From Bacteroidales bacterium UBA1179 (lineage in GTDB: Bacteria; Bacteroidota; Bacteroidia; Bacteroidales; Bacteroidaceae): a stretch of 10,335 bases of DNA. The stretch spans positions 46,969 through 57,303 of the forward strand of contig DBYT01000031.1 of assembly GCA_002309915.1 (NCBI GenBank), read 5' to 3'. Each line of letters opens with the position of its first letter. Position 1 is the stretch's first letter. The notes beneath the pieces are model-generated. The model did not search any database, was not told where the DNA came from, and saw only the letters and a program-made list of their open reading frames with translations. The translations under genes and the position numbers were made by a program. Positions 1-6,561 of the stretch are shown piece by piece.

Positions 1-93
1 GAGCGGGAGTTGGGCTGGAAGGCTGAGTTCGGACTGGACGAGATGGTACGTGACAGTTGGAACTGGCAGAAGAAAAACCCTAACGGGTTTTGA
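1..93 (+). CDS. galE: UDP-glucose 4-epimerase, C-terminal end (partial)
   Basis: Only the last 30 codons and the TGA stop are inside the window; the gene enters from the left. The translated tail reads RELGWKAEFGLDEMVRDSWN, then WQKKNPNGF. This matches the conserved C-terminus of bacterial GalE, where an Arg-Glu-Leu-Gly-Trp segment is followed by Asp-x-Trp-x-Trp-Gln and Asn-Pro-x-Gly. GalE interconverts UDP-glucose and UDP-galactose in the cytoplasm using bound NAD. The catalytic Tyr-x-x-x-Lys and the Rossmann motif lie outside the window, so activity cannot be judged. The next gene, a sugar kinase, begins 32 bases downstream on the same strand with only a heptad repeat between, so the two are probably co-transcribed. 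A related short-chain sugar epimerase acting on another UDP-sugar is possible but less likely from this tail. Confidence 0.85.
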   Translation, partial: ERELGWKAEFGLDEMVRDSWNWQKKNPNGF

Positions 94-126
94 ATTGAGA
101 ATTGAGAATTGAGAATTGAAAATTGA
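94..126 (+). repeat. Heptanucleotide tandem repeat (array 1)
   Basis: Three copies of ATTGAGA (94-114) are followed by ATTGAAA (115-121) and a partial unit ATTGA (122-126), about 4.7 units. The array fills the whole gap between the galE stop and the kinase ATG, and its last A is the A of that ATG. All 33 bases recur identically at 6569-6601. Because 7 leaves remainder 1 on division by 3, successive units place TGA in each of the three plus-strand frames. The A-rich tract may also help initiation in a phylum that relies little on Shine-Dalgarno pairing; that is inference. Confidence 0.93.
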
Positions 127-1298
127 TGAAGTGTGAGGATATTTTCCGAGAGACTTACAGAAAGGACCCTGAGGATGTGGCGTTCTGCCCGTACCGCATA
201 TGCCCGATAGGTGCTCATGTGGATCATCAGTTGGGCCGAATCACAGGCCTTGCAATTGACCGTGGCATATACTTAGCCTACAGTCCGAAACAGAACGGAG
301 TGATAGAACTCCAGTCGCTTCAGTTTGATAAGCGTGCGCAGTTCCATATCCGTGAGATTGCCGATGTCAAGCAGAATGACTGGGCCGATTATCTGCGCGG
401 TGTGACCATCGCCCTGGCTCAGCGTTATACCCTTTCCACCGGACTTTGCGGTGTGATTGAGGGTACGCTTCCCATTGGCGGTCTGTCATCATCGGCCGCC
501 GTATGTCTGGTGTTCCTGTCGGCCCTGTGCAAGGTAAACAATATACAGCTTTCCGCCCTTGAGATGATTACCATCGCAATGGCGTCCGAGAATAACTACG
601 TGGGCGTAAGCAGCGGTAAGTTGGACCAGAGTTGCGAGATGTACTCCAAGAAGGACCATCTGCTGTATCTGGATACCAAGGACGACACATATGAACTTAT
701 TCCTACCAAACCTTCGATGAAACCGTATGAGATAGCAATCTTCTTCAGCGGTGTGGAGCGCACTCTGGCAGGCAGCAAGTTCAATATGAGGGTCGATGAG
801 TGCCGCAGTGCCGCATATGCCCTGCTTGCCTATGCAGGTATGGAGTACGGCAAGTTTGGCGAGACCTATTTCCGCATGGTTCCGCGCGATGTGTACGATA
901 CATACAAGGACCGCCTGCCCGATAACTGGCGCAAGCGTGCCGAGCACTGGTACACTGAGCAGGAGCGCGTTATAGCCGGAGCCGAAGCCTGGCGCAAGGG
1001 TGATATTGAGGAGTACGGCCGCCTGAGTTTCCAGTCGGGCAATTCATCAATCTACAACTGGGAGACCGGCTCACCTGAACTCAAGACTCTGTACGATATC
1101 ATGACCCGCACCGGAGGTATCTACGGAGGCCGGTTCAGCGGCGCCGGATTCAAGGGATGCTGCATGGCGCTGATTGATCCCGCTTACCGCGAGAGCATCA
1201 TTGACAAGGTTTCAAAGGAGTACCTCAAGGCGTTCCCTGCACTTGAGGGCAAATATATGGCAACCATCTGCCACTCGGCCGACGGTCTGAAACTATGA
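126..1298 (+). CDS. GHMP-family sugar 1-kinase, galacturonokinase/galactokinase-like
   Basis: This 390-residue protein should phosphorylate the anomeric C1-OH of a galactose-type sugar with ATP in the cytoplasm. Three GHMP signatures are present: PYRICPIGAHVDHQ at residues 22-35 (sugar site), GGLSSSAAV at 118-126 (phosphate-binding loop) and GRFSGAGFKGCC at 335-346. The likely catalytic base is Asp167 in GKLDQS. Galactokinases have Gly-Glu-His-Thr-Asp-Tyr in the first motif, with the Glu near the sugar C6-OH. Here it is Gly-Ala-His-Val-Asp-His-Gln, as I recall for plant galacturonokinase, which also shares the Pro-Tyr-Arg-Ile-Cys-Pro lead-in and the C-terminal Gly-Cys-Cys. A uronic acid or other C6-modified substrate is therefore plausible, but not shown. 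Length is normal for the family. The ATG at 126 was chosen over a TTG at 123 that lies inside the repeat. The stop overlaps the next ATG by ATGA, indicating translational coupling to a nucleotidyltransferase. Confidence 0.85.
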   Translation: MKCEDIFRETYRKDPEDVAFCPYRICPIGAHVDHQLGRITGLAIDRGIYLAYSPKQNGVIELQSLQFDKRAQFHIREIADVKQNDWADYLRGVTIALAQRYTLSTGLCGVIEGTLPIGGLSSSAAVCLVFLSALCKVNNIQLSALEMITIAMASENNYVGVSSGKLDQSCEMYSKKDHLLYLDTKDDTYELIPTKPSMKPYEIAIFFSGVERTLAGSKFNMRVDECRSAAYALLAYAGMEYGKFGETYFRMVPRDVYDTYKDRLPDNWRKRAEHWYTEQERVIAGAEAWRKGDIEEYGRLSFQSGNSSIYNWETGSPELKTLYDIMTRTGGIYGGRFSGAGFKGCCMALIDPAYRESIIDKVSKEYLKAFPALEGKYMATICHSADGLKL

Positions 1299-2029
1299 AG
1301 TGCCTGATACTTGCAGCGGGCTATGCAACCAGGTTGTATCCGCTTACCGAGAATTTCCCCAAGCCGCTTCTTAAAGTTGGTGACAAGACTATCCTTGACT
1401 GGCTCATCGATGATATTGAGGGTGCGGGATTGGTCGATGAATACGTGGTTATTTCAAACCACAAGTTCGCTCATCATTTTGACGAGTGGGCATCGGCCAA
1501 GACAGTTAAGATTACTGTTGTTGATGACGGGACCAGTACAAACGAGACCCGTCTGGGTGCTGTGCGTGACATACAGTTTGCTATTGACAAGCTGCAGTTG
1601 GACGATGACATGCTGGTTATAGCCGGTGACAACGTGCTGGATTTCAGCCTGCAGAAGTTTGTCCGTTACGCTCACTCCAAGCAGACATCCTGCATAATGC
1701 GTTACTTTGAGCCCGATGCCGCTAAACTGGTAAAGTGTGGAATAGTTGAGGTTGACTCTGATGACAGAATCCTGGGAATGGAGGAGAAACCAGCCCAGCC
1801 TAAATCAAACTGGTGCTGCCCGCCGTTCTACTTCTATACCAAGGCCGATGCCCGACTGGTGCCCGCAGGCATAGCAGCCGGTTGCGGAACCGATGCCCCC
1901 GGCAGTTATATTGCCTGGCTCTGCACCCAGGTTCCCGTCTACGCAATGGAGATGCCCGGCCGCCGCTACGACATAGGCAACCTGGAGTCTTACCACAAAG
2001 TTTGTGAAGAATATAAAGGTATAAAATGA
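1295..2029 (+). CDS. Sugar-1-phosphate nucleotidyltransferase (NTP_transferase family)
   Basis: The 244-residue product is a cytoplasmic nucleotidyltransferase of the RmlA/GlmU-N type, expected to join a sugar 1-phosphate to an NTP and release pyrophosphate. The N-terminal nucleotide loop is LAAGYATRLYPLT (residues 6-18), followed by the family's Pro-Lys-Pro-Leu-Leu at 22-26 with Lys23. GDN at 111-113 is the usual metal-binding Gly-Asp-x, MEEKP at 162-166 contains the Glu-Glu-Lys-Pro sugar-site motif, and RRYDIGN at 223-229 is the typical C-terminal Asp-x-Gly. It is shorter than RmlA (about 290 residues), lacking the C-terminal extension, so it is a minimal single-domain enzyme. Base and sugar specificity cannot be read from the sequence. 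Overlaps with the kinase in front (ATGA, 1295-1298) and the GSCFA gene behind (ATGA, 2026-2029) argue that it uses the kinase product. Confidence 0.87.
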   Translation: MKCLILAAGYATRLYPLTENFPKPLLKVGDKTILDWLIDDIEGAGLVDEYVVISNHKFAHHFDEWASAKTVKITVVDDGTSTNETRLGAVRDIQFAIDKLQLDDDMLVIAGDNVLDFSLQKFVRYAHSKQTSCIMRYFEPDAAKLVKCGIVEVDSDDRILGMEEKPAQPKSNWCCPPFYFYTKADARLVPAGIAAGCGTDAPGSYIAWLCTQVPVYAMEMPGRRYDIGNLESYHKVCEEYKGIK

Positions 2030-2985
2030 GACTGACTACACCCGTTGAAATCAAACCGCTGGAGGGGAGGCTGACCTACAAGGACAGCATCCTGTTTGTG
2101 GGCTCGTGCTTTGCCGATGAGATAGGGCGCCGATGCACGGAGCGTTATTTTGATACGCGGGTGAATCCGTTCGGAGTGCTGTTCAACCCCTGCTCAATAT
2201 CAGATTGTCTGGGACTGCTTGAGGGTTACGGAATCAATGCAGAGCAGTGCAGTTTCATTCCCGACGATGTGATTGAAACCAGCGGTGGATTCTGCTCTTT
2301 CCATCATCACGGCAGCATGGCGCGCCCCACGGCCCAGGAGTTCCTGGATAACGCCAACAAGGTATTGGCCGATGCATCCGACTTCTATTACCGCGAGGGT
2401 TGGGTGGTGGTTACTCTGGGTACGGCATTCATTTATACCGATAAGGAGTCGGGTAATGTGGTGGCCAACTGTCACAAGCTGCCGGCCGACCGTTTTGAGC
2501 GCACCATGATAAGTGCCGATCAGGTTTACGATGCCTTGAGCCAGTATGTGGCTGCGCGTCCACAAAGACAGTGGATATTCACGGTAAGTCCCGTGCGTCA
2601 CCTCTCCGATGGCCTGCATGCCAACACCCTGAGTAAGGCCACACTGCATCTGGGTATAGAGAAACTGGTTAACCGATACCCCAACGCTCATTATTTCCCG
2701 GCATTTGAGATTCTGATGGACGAACTCCGTGACTACCGTTTCTATGCCGATGACATGATGCACCCGTCGGCCCAGGCTGCCGATTACATTTTTGAGCGTT
2801 TTATGGATTTTGTTTTGGCCGATTCGGACCGCCCTCTGCTCTCTGAAGCGGAGAAGGTGCGCTCCATGATGCAGCACCGTCTGCTGAACCCCGAAACAGA
2901 GCAGTCACGCGCCTTTGAAGCCCGCCGACAGGCCTCTCTGGCATCATTCCTGGATAAAATACGTAAGATCAACAATAGCCATTAA
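2026..2985 (+). CDS. GSCFA-domain protein (putative SGNH-like hydrolase)
   Basis: The 319-residue protein belongs to the GSCFA family (PF08885), named for the motif seen here as VGSCFADEIG with Ser27 as the probable nucleophile. Other family landmarks are VNPFGVLFNP just after it, SPVRHLSDGLH at 188-198, and DDMMHPS at 242-248, where Asp243 and His246 fit the SGNH/GDSL Asp-x-x-His pair. No signal peptide or membrane segment is seen, so it is probably cytoplasmic. Family members have no firm biochemical role; an esterase, deacetylase or acyltransferase acting on a sugar would suit the fold. It overlaps the nucleotidyltransferase by ATGA and is followed after 5 bases by a TonB-dependent receptor. 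Bacteroidetes GSCFA genes are often found next to cell-wall alanine racemase/MurF-type genes (recalled, not checked), so the sugar-activation setting is of note. Family assignment is secure; function is not. Confidence 0.88.
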   Translation: MRLTTPVEIKPLEGRLTYKDSILFVGSCFADEIGRRCTERYFDTRVNPFGVLFNPCSISDCLGLLEGYGINAEQCSFIPDDVIETSGGFCSFHHHGSMARPTAQEFLDNANKVLADASDFYYREGWVVVTLGTAFIYTDKESGNVVANCHKLPADRFERTMISADQVYDALSQYVAARPQRQWIFTVSPVRHLSDGLHANTLSKATLHLGIEKLVNRYPNAHYFPAFEILMDELRDYRFYADDMMHPSAQAADYIFERFMDFVLADSDRPLLSEAEKVRSMMQHRLLNPETEQSRAFEARRQASLASFLDKIRKINNSH

Positions 2986-2990
2986 GGCAC

Positions 2991-5033
2991 TTGAGGTTCT
3001 TGAAAAAGATTACTATCATCCTGGCAATAATATCCGCTCACCTGTTTCCTGCTTTCGCCCAGCGGGAAACGGGTGAGTTGAATGTTTTATTGGACAGTGT
3101 CGATATCACGGCATCAAGGAACGCTCAGTCTGTACGCACCATGTCGGACGGTAGTGTCCGGCTCAATCTGGACATGCTTGACAAACTGCCCAAGATAATG
3201 GGTAATGCAGATCCCATAAGCTATTCCAGAATGCTTCCGGGCGTTCAGACATCGGGCGAGTACAACGGCGGATTACATATAAACGGCAGTGAGAACTCGC
3301 ACAACACGATATCGGTGCTTGATGTGCCCCTGTTCAATGTAAACCATCTGCTGGGTTTCTTTTCGACGTTCATACCCACACACTACAGTTCCATGTCGCT
3401 GTACAAGACTCCCCAATCGGCCGGTGCTCCCAACCGTCTGGGCGGAGAGTTGCTGTTCGTACCTGACTCCGAAGGGGACGGAAGGGTATCGGGCGATATA
3501 ACTACCGGTCTTATTTCATCACAGGGAACGGTCAAGGTGCCCATAGGCAAAAAGTCCCTTTTGACCGCATCATTGAGGGACTCGTACATCAACCTTTTAT
3601 ATTCTTCATGGCTGGATGCGGACGGATCGGCCCTGAATTACTCGTTCTATGACTGGAACCTGACATGGACCTATAAGCCCAACGACTGCAATACTATCCT
3701 GGCCGATGCATACAAGGGGCAGGATAAGGCCAGTGTCTCTGAATCGGGATTCGGTTCCGTTATGGGAGGCCGATGGGGAAATGATGCGGAGGCTCTTCAC
3801 TGGATACATGACGGGCTGAACGGATTCCGCATGAAACATACCCTGTTCCATTCATCGTACGGCAATGACTTTAAAGGTCACTTTGAGGATATGGGTCTGA
3901 GCCTGCCTTCGGGCGTGGAGGACTTTGGATACAAGGGTGCTCTGGGCTGGAGGGGTTTGAGTATAGGAGCCGATGCCCAATACTACAGGATGACACTTCA
4001 ATCGCCGGTGGTAACGGGTACCTATAATGAAACGGAGATGGCTGTTGTCACAAAGACATCGGGCGAGTATGCCGTTTACGCTGATTACAACTGGAACGTC
4101 CTGGACAATCTGAATGTAAAGATGGGTCTGCGTGGCAGCATGTTCCAAAACGGCGGTGATCAGTTCCAAGCGCTGGATCCGTCGGTTGGTTTGGTCTATT
4201 TCGGCAAGGGTGAGAGATGGAACGTGTCACTCAACGTCTCACAGCGTAACCAGTATCTGTTCCAGACCGGACTGACCGGAAGCGGACTGCCCACTGAGTT
4301 CTGGATGCCGGCCGATGCCGATTTCCGCCCTCAGTCCATGCGCGGTGTTACGTTTTCCGGTATGGTGAACCTCTTAGACGGCCGGTATACCGTGAATTCA
4401 TCGGTCTATTACAAGAAGTTGTACAATCAGGTCGAATACTACGGATCGATGATTGATTTCCTGACATCGGACTATGACATTCGTGACCATCTGATACGCG
4501 GTGACGGATTCAACTACGGTCTGGATCTGATGATCTCCAAAAACACCGGCCGTTTGACCGGATGGATGGGATACAGTTTCGGCCGTGCGCTGAGACGTTT
4601 TGACAGGGAGGGAATGGACGGTCTGTATCCGGCCAGCCATGAGCGTGTCCATGAACTGGATATGGTGGCTGTCTACAAGACAGGCAAACGCTGGGAGCCC
4701 TCACTGAACGTCGTGGTGGCAAGCGGAACACCTTTTACCGCTCCGGAGTATTTCTATATGCTCAATCGCAATATCTTTATAAAGTACGGAGATTTTAACG
4801 GCAAACATATGAACCGTTATATGAGGATGGACCTTTCAGTCAATTATGACCTTAAGGTAAGGAATTCCGGGTTTATAAAGTCACACGGCCTGAATCTGAG
4901 CATCTATAATGCCTTATGCCGGGCCAATGACCTTGGCTACAGGCTCAAGATCTACAAGGACAGGTTCTATTATAACCATGTCACTTTCATGAAATGGGCG
5001 TTGCCCTCAATCAGTTATTACTGCAGGTTCTGA
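2991..5033 (+). CDS. TonB-dependent outer-membrane receptor, DUF4249-partner type
   Basis: This 680-residue outer-membrane beta-barrel should import a ligand using TonB energy. Residues 1-23 form a signal peptide (basic RFLKK start, hydrophobic core, cleavage after AFA). A plug follows at about 31-155: DSVDITAS resembles the segment before Bacteroidetes plugs, then LPKIMGNADPI, a conserved LPGVQ, and GFFSTF. The rest is rich in alternating aromatic strands and ends in YYCRF, a terminal Phe suited to barrel assembly. It lacks the N-terminal carboxypeptidase-regulatory-like domain usual in SusC and in many DUF4249 partners, and the plug Arg-Gly-Gly is replaced by INGS. The only workable start in this frame is TTG at 2991, with AAGG at 2984-2987 just before it; a second TTG at 3000 is the alternative. 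The DUF4249 lipoprotein gene follows after 3 bases, a recurrent pairing in this phylum. The ligand is unknown; a sugar or oligosaccharide is suggested only by the upstream genes. Confidence 0.85.
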   Translation: MRFLKKITIILAIISAHLFPAFAQRETGELNVLLDSVDITASRNAQSVRTMSDGSVRLNLDMLDKLPKIMGNADPISYSRMLPGVQTSGEYNGGLHINGSENSHNTISVLDVPLFNVNHLLGFFSTFIPTHYSSMSLYKTPQSAGAPNRLGGELLFVPDSEGDGRVSGDITTGLISSQGTVKVPIGKKSLLTASLRDSYINLLYSSWLDADGSALNYSFYDWNLTWTYKPNDCNTILADAYKGQDKASVSESGFGSVMGGRWGNDAEALHWIHDGLNGFRMKHTLFHSSYGNDFKGHFEDMGLSLPSGVEDFGYKGALGWRGLSIGADAQYYRMTLQSPVVTGTYNETEMAVVTKTSGEYAVYADYNWNVLDNLNVKMGLRGSMFQNGGDQFQALDPSVGLVYFGKGERWNVSLNVSQRNQYLFQTGLTGSGLPTEFWMPADADFRPQSMRGVTFSGMVNLLDGRYTVNSSVYYKKLYNQVEYYGSMIDFLTSDYDIRDHLIRGDGFNYGLDLMISKNTGRLTGWMGYSFGRALRRFDREGMDGLYPASHERVHELDMVAVYKTGKRWEPSLNVVVASGTPFTAPEYFYMLNRNIFIKYGDFNGKHMNRYMRMDLSVNYDLKVRNSGFIKSHGLNLSIYNALCRANDLGYRLKIYKDRFYYNHVTFMKWALPSISYYCRF

Positions 5034-5036
5034 GTT

Positions 5037-5924
5037 ATGAGAGTTTTCCGTTTACATATCATTTTGACTGTCTTCCTGGCTGCAATGATGCTGTCATGTG
5101 AGGATGATTTCCTGCCCCAGGATCAGGATGTGATCATTGTGGAGGGATGGATAGATGAAGGCGGTTTCCCGGTCGTGATAGTGACCCGTTCGCTTCCGGT
5201 CAGACTCAGGGATGATGCCGTTCAGTTGGAGGATCTTTCTGATTATGTAGTGAAACTGGCCAGAGTTACCGTGAGTGACGGAGTGAACAGCGTGATCCTG
5301 ACGGGTCATAGGGACAGCCGATACGTCCCCGGATATGTCTACACGTCGAGTTACCTTCGCGGTGAGGCCGGTAAGACATATACACTCACTGTCAGGTCCG
5401 GCGGTCGGTCCGTAACAGCTGAAACCACTATACCTCAATATTCCCCTACGGTAGACAGCGTGGTGTGCCGTCATGCGCCGTCAGATACATCCATGTGTGA
5501 GGTTACTGCATATGTGAGACGTCACAGCGGCACTGATGAATACTTCAAGTCTTTTTATCAGGAGGGGGCCGGTCAGGTGCAGTACCTGTCATCTTTCCTG
5601 GGAGTGGTTGACGGCAGTCTTACCGATTCCTTGTTCACCATGCCTGTCATCAAGGGTGTATCGGACTATAATAAGGATGACGATTCCAGGTTTTTTGCCA
5701 ATGACACTCTGGTAAGGCTCAAGATATCCGCGATGGATGATATCAGTTATGAGATATGGCGCAGCTATGAGGACAACAACAGGTTTAGAAGCATGTTCCT
5801 GTCATCATCCGTACGGGATGTAGCTACAAATATCGAAGGGGGCCGAGGCTACTGGTGCGGCTTCAATTCATTCTTTATTGATTTCAAGGCTGCCCCCGGC
5901 ACTTATCCCGGCAATAACCTGTGA
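5037..5924 (+). CDS. DUF4249 family lipoprotein
   Basis: The 295-residue product begins with a lipoprotein signal: MRVFRLHIILTVFLAAMMLS followed by the lipidated Cys21. The acidic run EDD directly after the Cys resembles Bacteroidetes surface-export signals, so surface display on the outer membrane is plausible. VIIVEGWIDEGGFPVVIVTRS near the N-terminus and a late TNIEGGRGY segment are typical of DUF4249 (PF14054), a beta-rich family found beside TonB-dependent receptors and thought to act as an accessory or ligand-binding lipoprotein, analogous to but unrelated to SusD. Start is the ATG three bases after the receptor stop; no strong ribosome binding site is visible, suggesting coupling. The last 19 codons overlap the 3' end of the opposite-strand phosphatase gene. 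It is the last plus-strand gene of the unit, with no terminator hairpin apparent after it. Confidence 0.82.
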   Translation: MRVFRLHIILTVFLAAMMLSCEDDFLPQDQDVIIVEGWIDEGGFPVVIVTRSLPVRLRDDAVQLEDLSDYVVKLARVTVSDGVNSVILTGHRDSRYVPGYVYTSSYLRGEAGKTYTLTVRSGGRSVTAETTIPQYSPTVDSVVCRHAPSDTSMCEVTAYVRRHSGTDEYFKSFYQEGAGQVQYLSSFLGVVDGSLTDSLFTMPVIKGVSDYNKDDDSRFFANDTLVRLKISAMDDISYEIWRSYEDNNRFRSMFLSSSVRDVATNIEGGRGYWCGFNSFFIDFKAAPGTYPGNNL

Positions 5925-6545
5925 TGTGTCATCGGCTATAAAGTCGGCAATTGTGAGTTCGTGACGGGGGCGGAATCCCCAGCTTACGGCTATGACGGGT
6001 ATCCCGGCGTTGCGGGCGGTCTGGATATCGGTCCCGGAATCACCTACCATTACGGTGTGGGCGCGGTCCGTTCCGGCCTTGTCCATTATGTATTCAACCA
6101 GTGCGGCATCGGGCTTAAGAGGATAGAGGGGGCTGTTTCCCATCACTGCCACAAAGTCCGTATCCGGAAAGAACTTCTGTATCAGTTTCTCGGCTCCTGC
6201 CTGGATCTTGTTTGATGCAACCGCCAGTTTGTAACCCTGTGCGGAAAGGGTGCTTATGAGCTCCGGGACTCCCGGATATGGCTTGGTATGAACATCTATG
6301 TGGTCAGCGTAATAATTGAGGAATTCAGCAAGCATGCTGTCTACGAAAGCATCATCGGCCGCAAGTTCCCCGGGCAGTGCGCGCATAATGAGTTTGCGCA
6401 TTCCGTTACCCACCATCAGCGTGTATTCATCGATGGTATGCTGCGGCAGGTCATGTGCAGCAAGAGTGTGGTTTACACCCGCTGCCAGATCGGCAATGGT
6501 ATTGAGCAGCGTGCCGTCCAAATCAAAAATCACCAGTTTGTTCAT
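5868..6545 (-). CDS. gph: HAD-superfamily phosphatase, phosphoglycolate phosphatase-like
   Basis: The 225-residue cytoplasmic enzyme has all HAD motifs: DLDGT at residues 8-12 with nucleophile Asp8 and acid/base Asp10, Ser111 of ASNK (motif II), Lys144 of LKPDA (motif III), and VGDSGTD at 167-173 with Asp169 and Asp173 binding Mg2+ (motif IV). A helical C1-type cap lies between motifs I and II (about 16-85). Order and length fit the Gph/PGPase branch, which hydrolyses 2-phosphoglycolate, but members also act on other small phosphoesters, so the exact substrate is uncertain. The gene faces its plus-strand neighbours. Its last 57 bases, about 18 codons plus the stop and including the tail SAGGSLEINKE, are antisense to the end of the DUF4249 gene. 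A TACCTTTG promoter element sits 8 bases upstream of the ATG, implying a very short leader and transcription apart from the flanking plus-strand genes. Confidence 0.86.
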   Translation of the reverse strand: MNKLVIFDLDGTLLNTIADLAAGVNHTLAAHDLPQHTIDEYTLMVGNGMRKLIMRALPGELAADDAFVDSMLAEFLNYYADHIDVHTKPYPGVPELISTLSAQGYKLAVASNKIQAGAEKLIQKFFPDTDFVAVMGNSPLYPLKPDAALVEYIMDKAGTDRAHTVMVGDSGTDIQTARNAGIPVIAVSWGFRPRHELTIADFIADDTSQVIAGISAGGSLEINKE

Positions 6546-6553
6546 ATCGGCCG

Positions 6554-6561
6554 CAAAGGTA
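6554..6561 (-). promoter_or_regulatory. Bacteroidetes -7 promoter element for the HAD phosphatase gene
   Basis: On the minus strand this reads TACCTTTG, a full match to the Bacteroidetes primary sigma factor -7 consensus TAnnTTTG. It ends 8 bases before the phosphatase ATG, so transcription would start only about 1-5 bases ahead of the start codon. The -33 region (consensus TTTG or TTG about 20 bases upstream) falls inside the heptad array and shows no match. Confidence 0.62.

Noticed and set aside
123..125. TTG at 123 as kinase start
   Set aside because: It lies inside the heptad repeat and adds one residue only; the adjacent ATG at 126 is the simpler start.
489..947. Minus-strand open frame of 152 codons inside the kinase gene
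   Set aside because: It covers the GHMP phosphate-binding loop and catalytic Asp codons on the other strand; no family resemblance and no promoter.
126..2029. D-glycero-D-manno-heptose (HddA/HddC) kinase and nucleotidyltransferase pair
   Set aside because: Gene order and sizes are similar, but the kinase motif Pro-Tyr-Arg-Ile-Cys-Pro-x-Gly-Ala-His belongs to the galactokinase/galacturonokinase branch, not HddA.
2200..2877. Minus-strand open frame of 225 codons inside the GSCFA gene
   Set aside because: It is antisense to a gene with clear family motifs, shows no recognisable domain, and is the kind of frame expected from codon bias on the opposite strand.
2991..5924. SusC/SusD polysaccharide-utilisation pair
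   Set aside because: The receptor is too short and lacks the SusC N-terminal domain, and its partner matches DUF4249 rather than the helical SusD fold.
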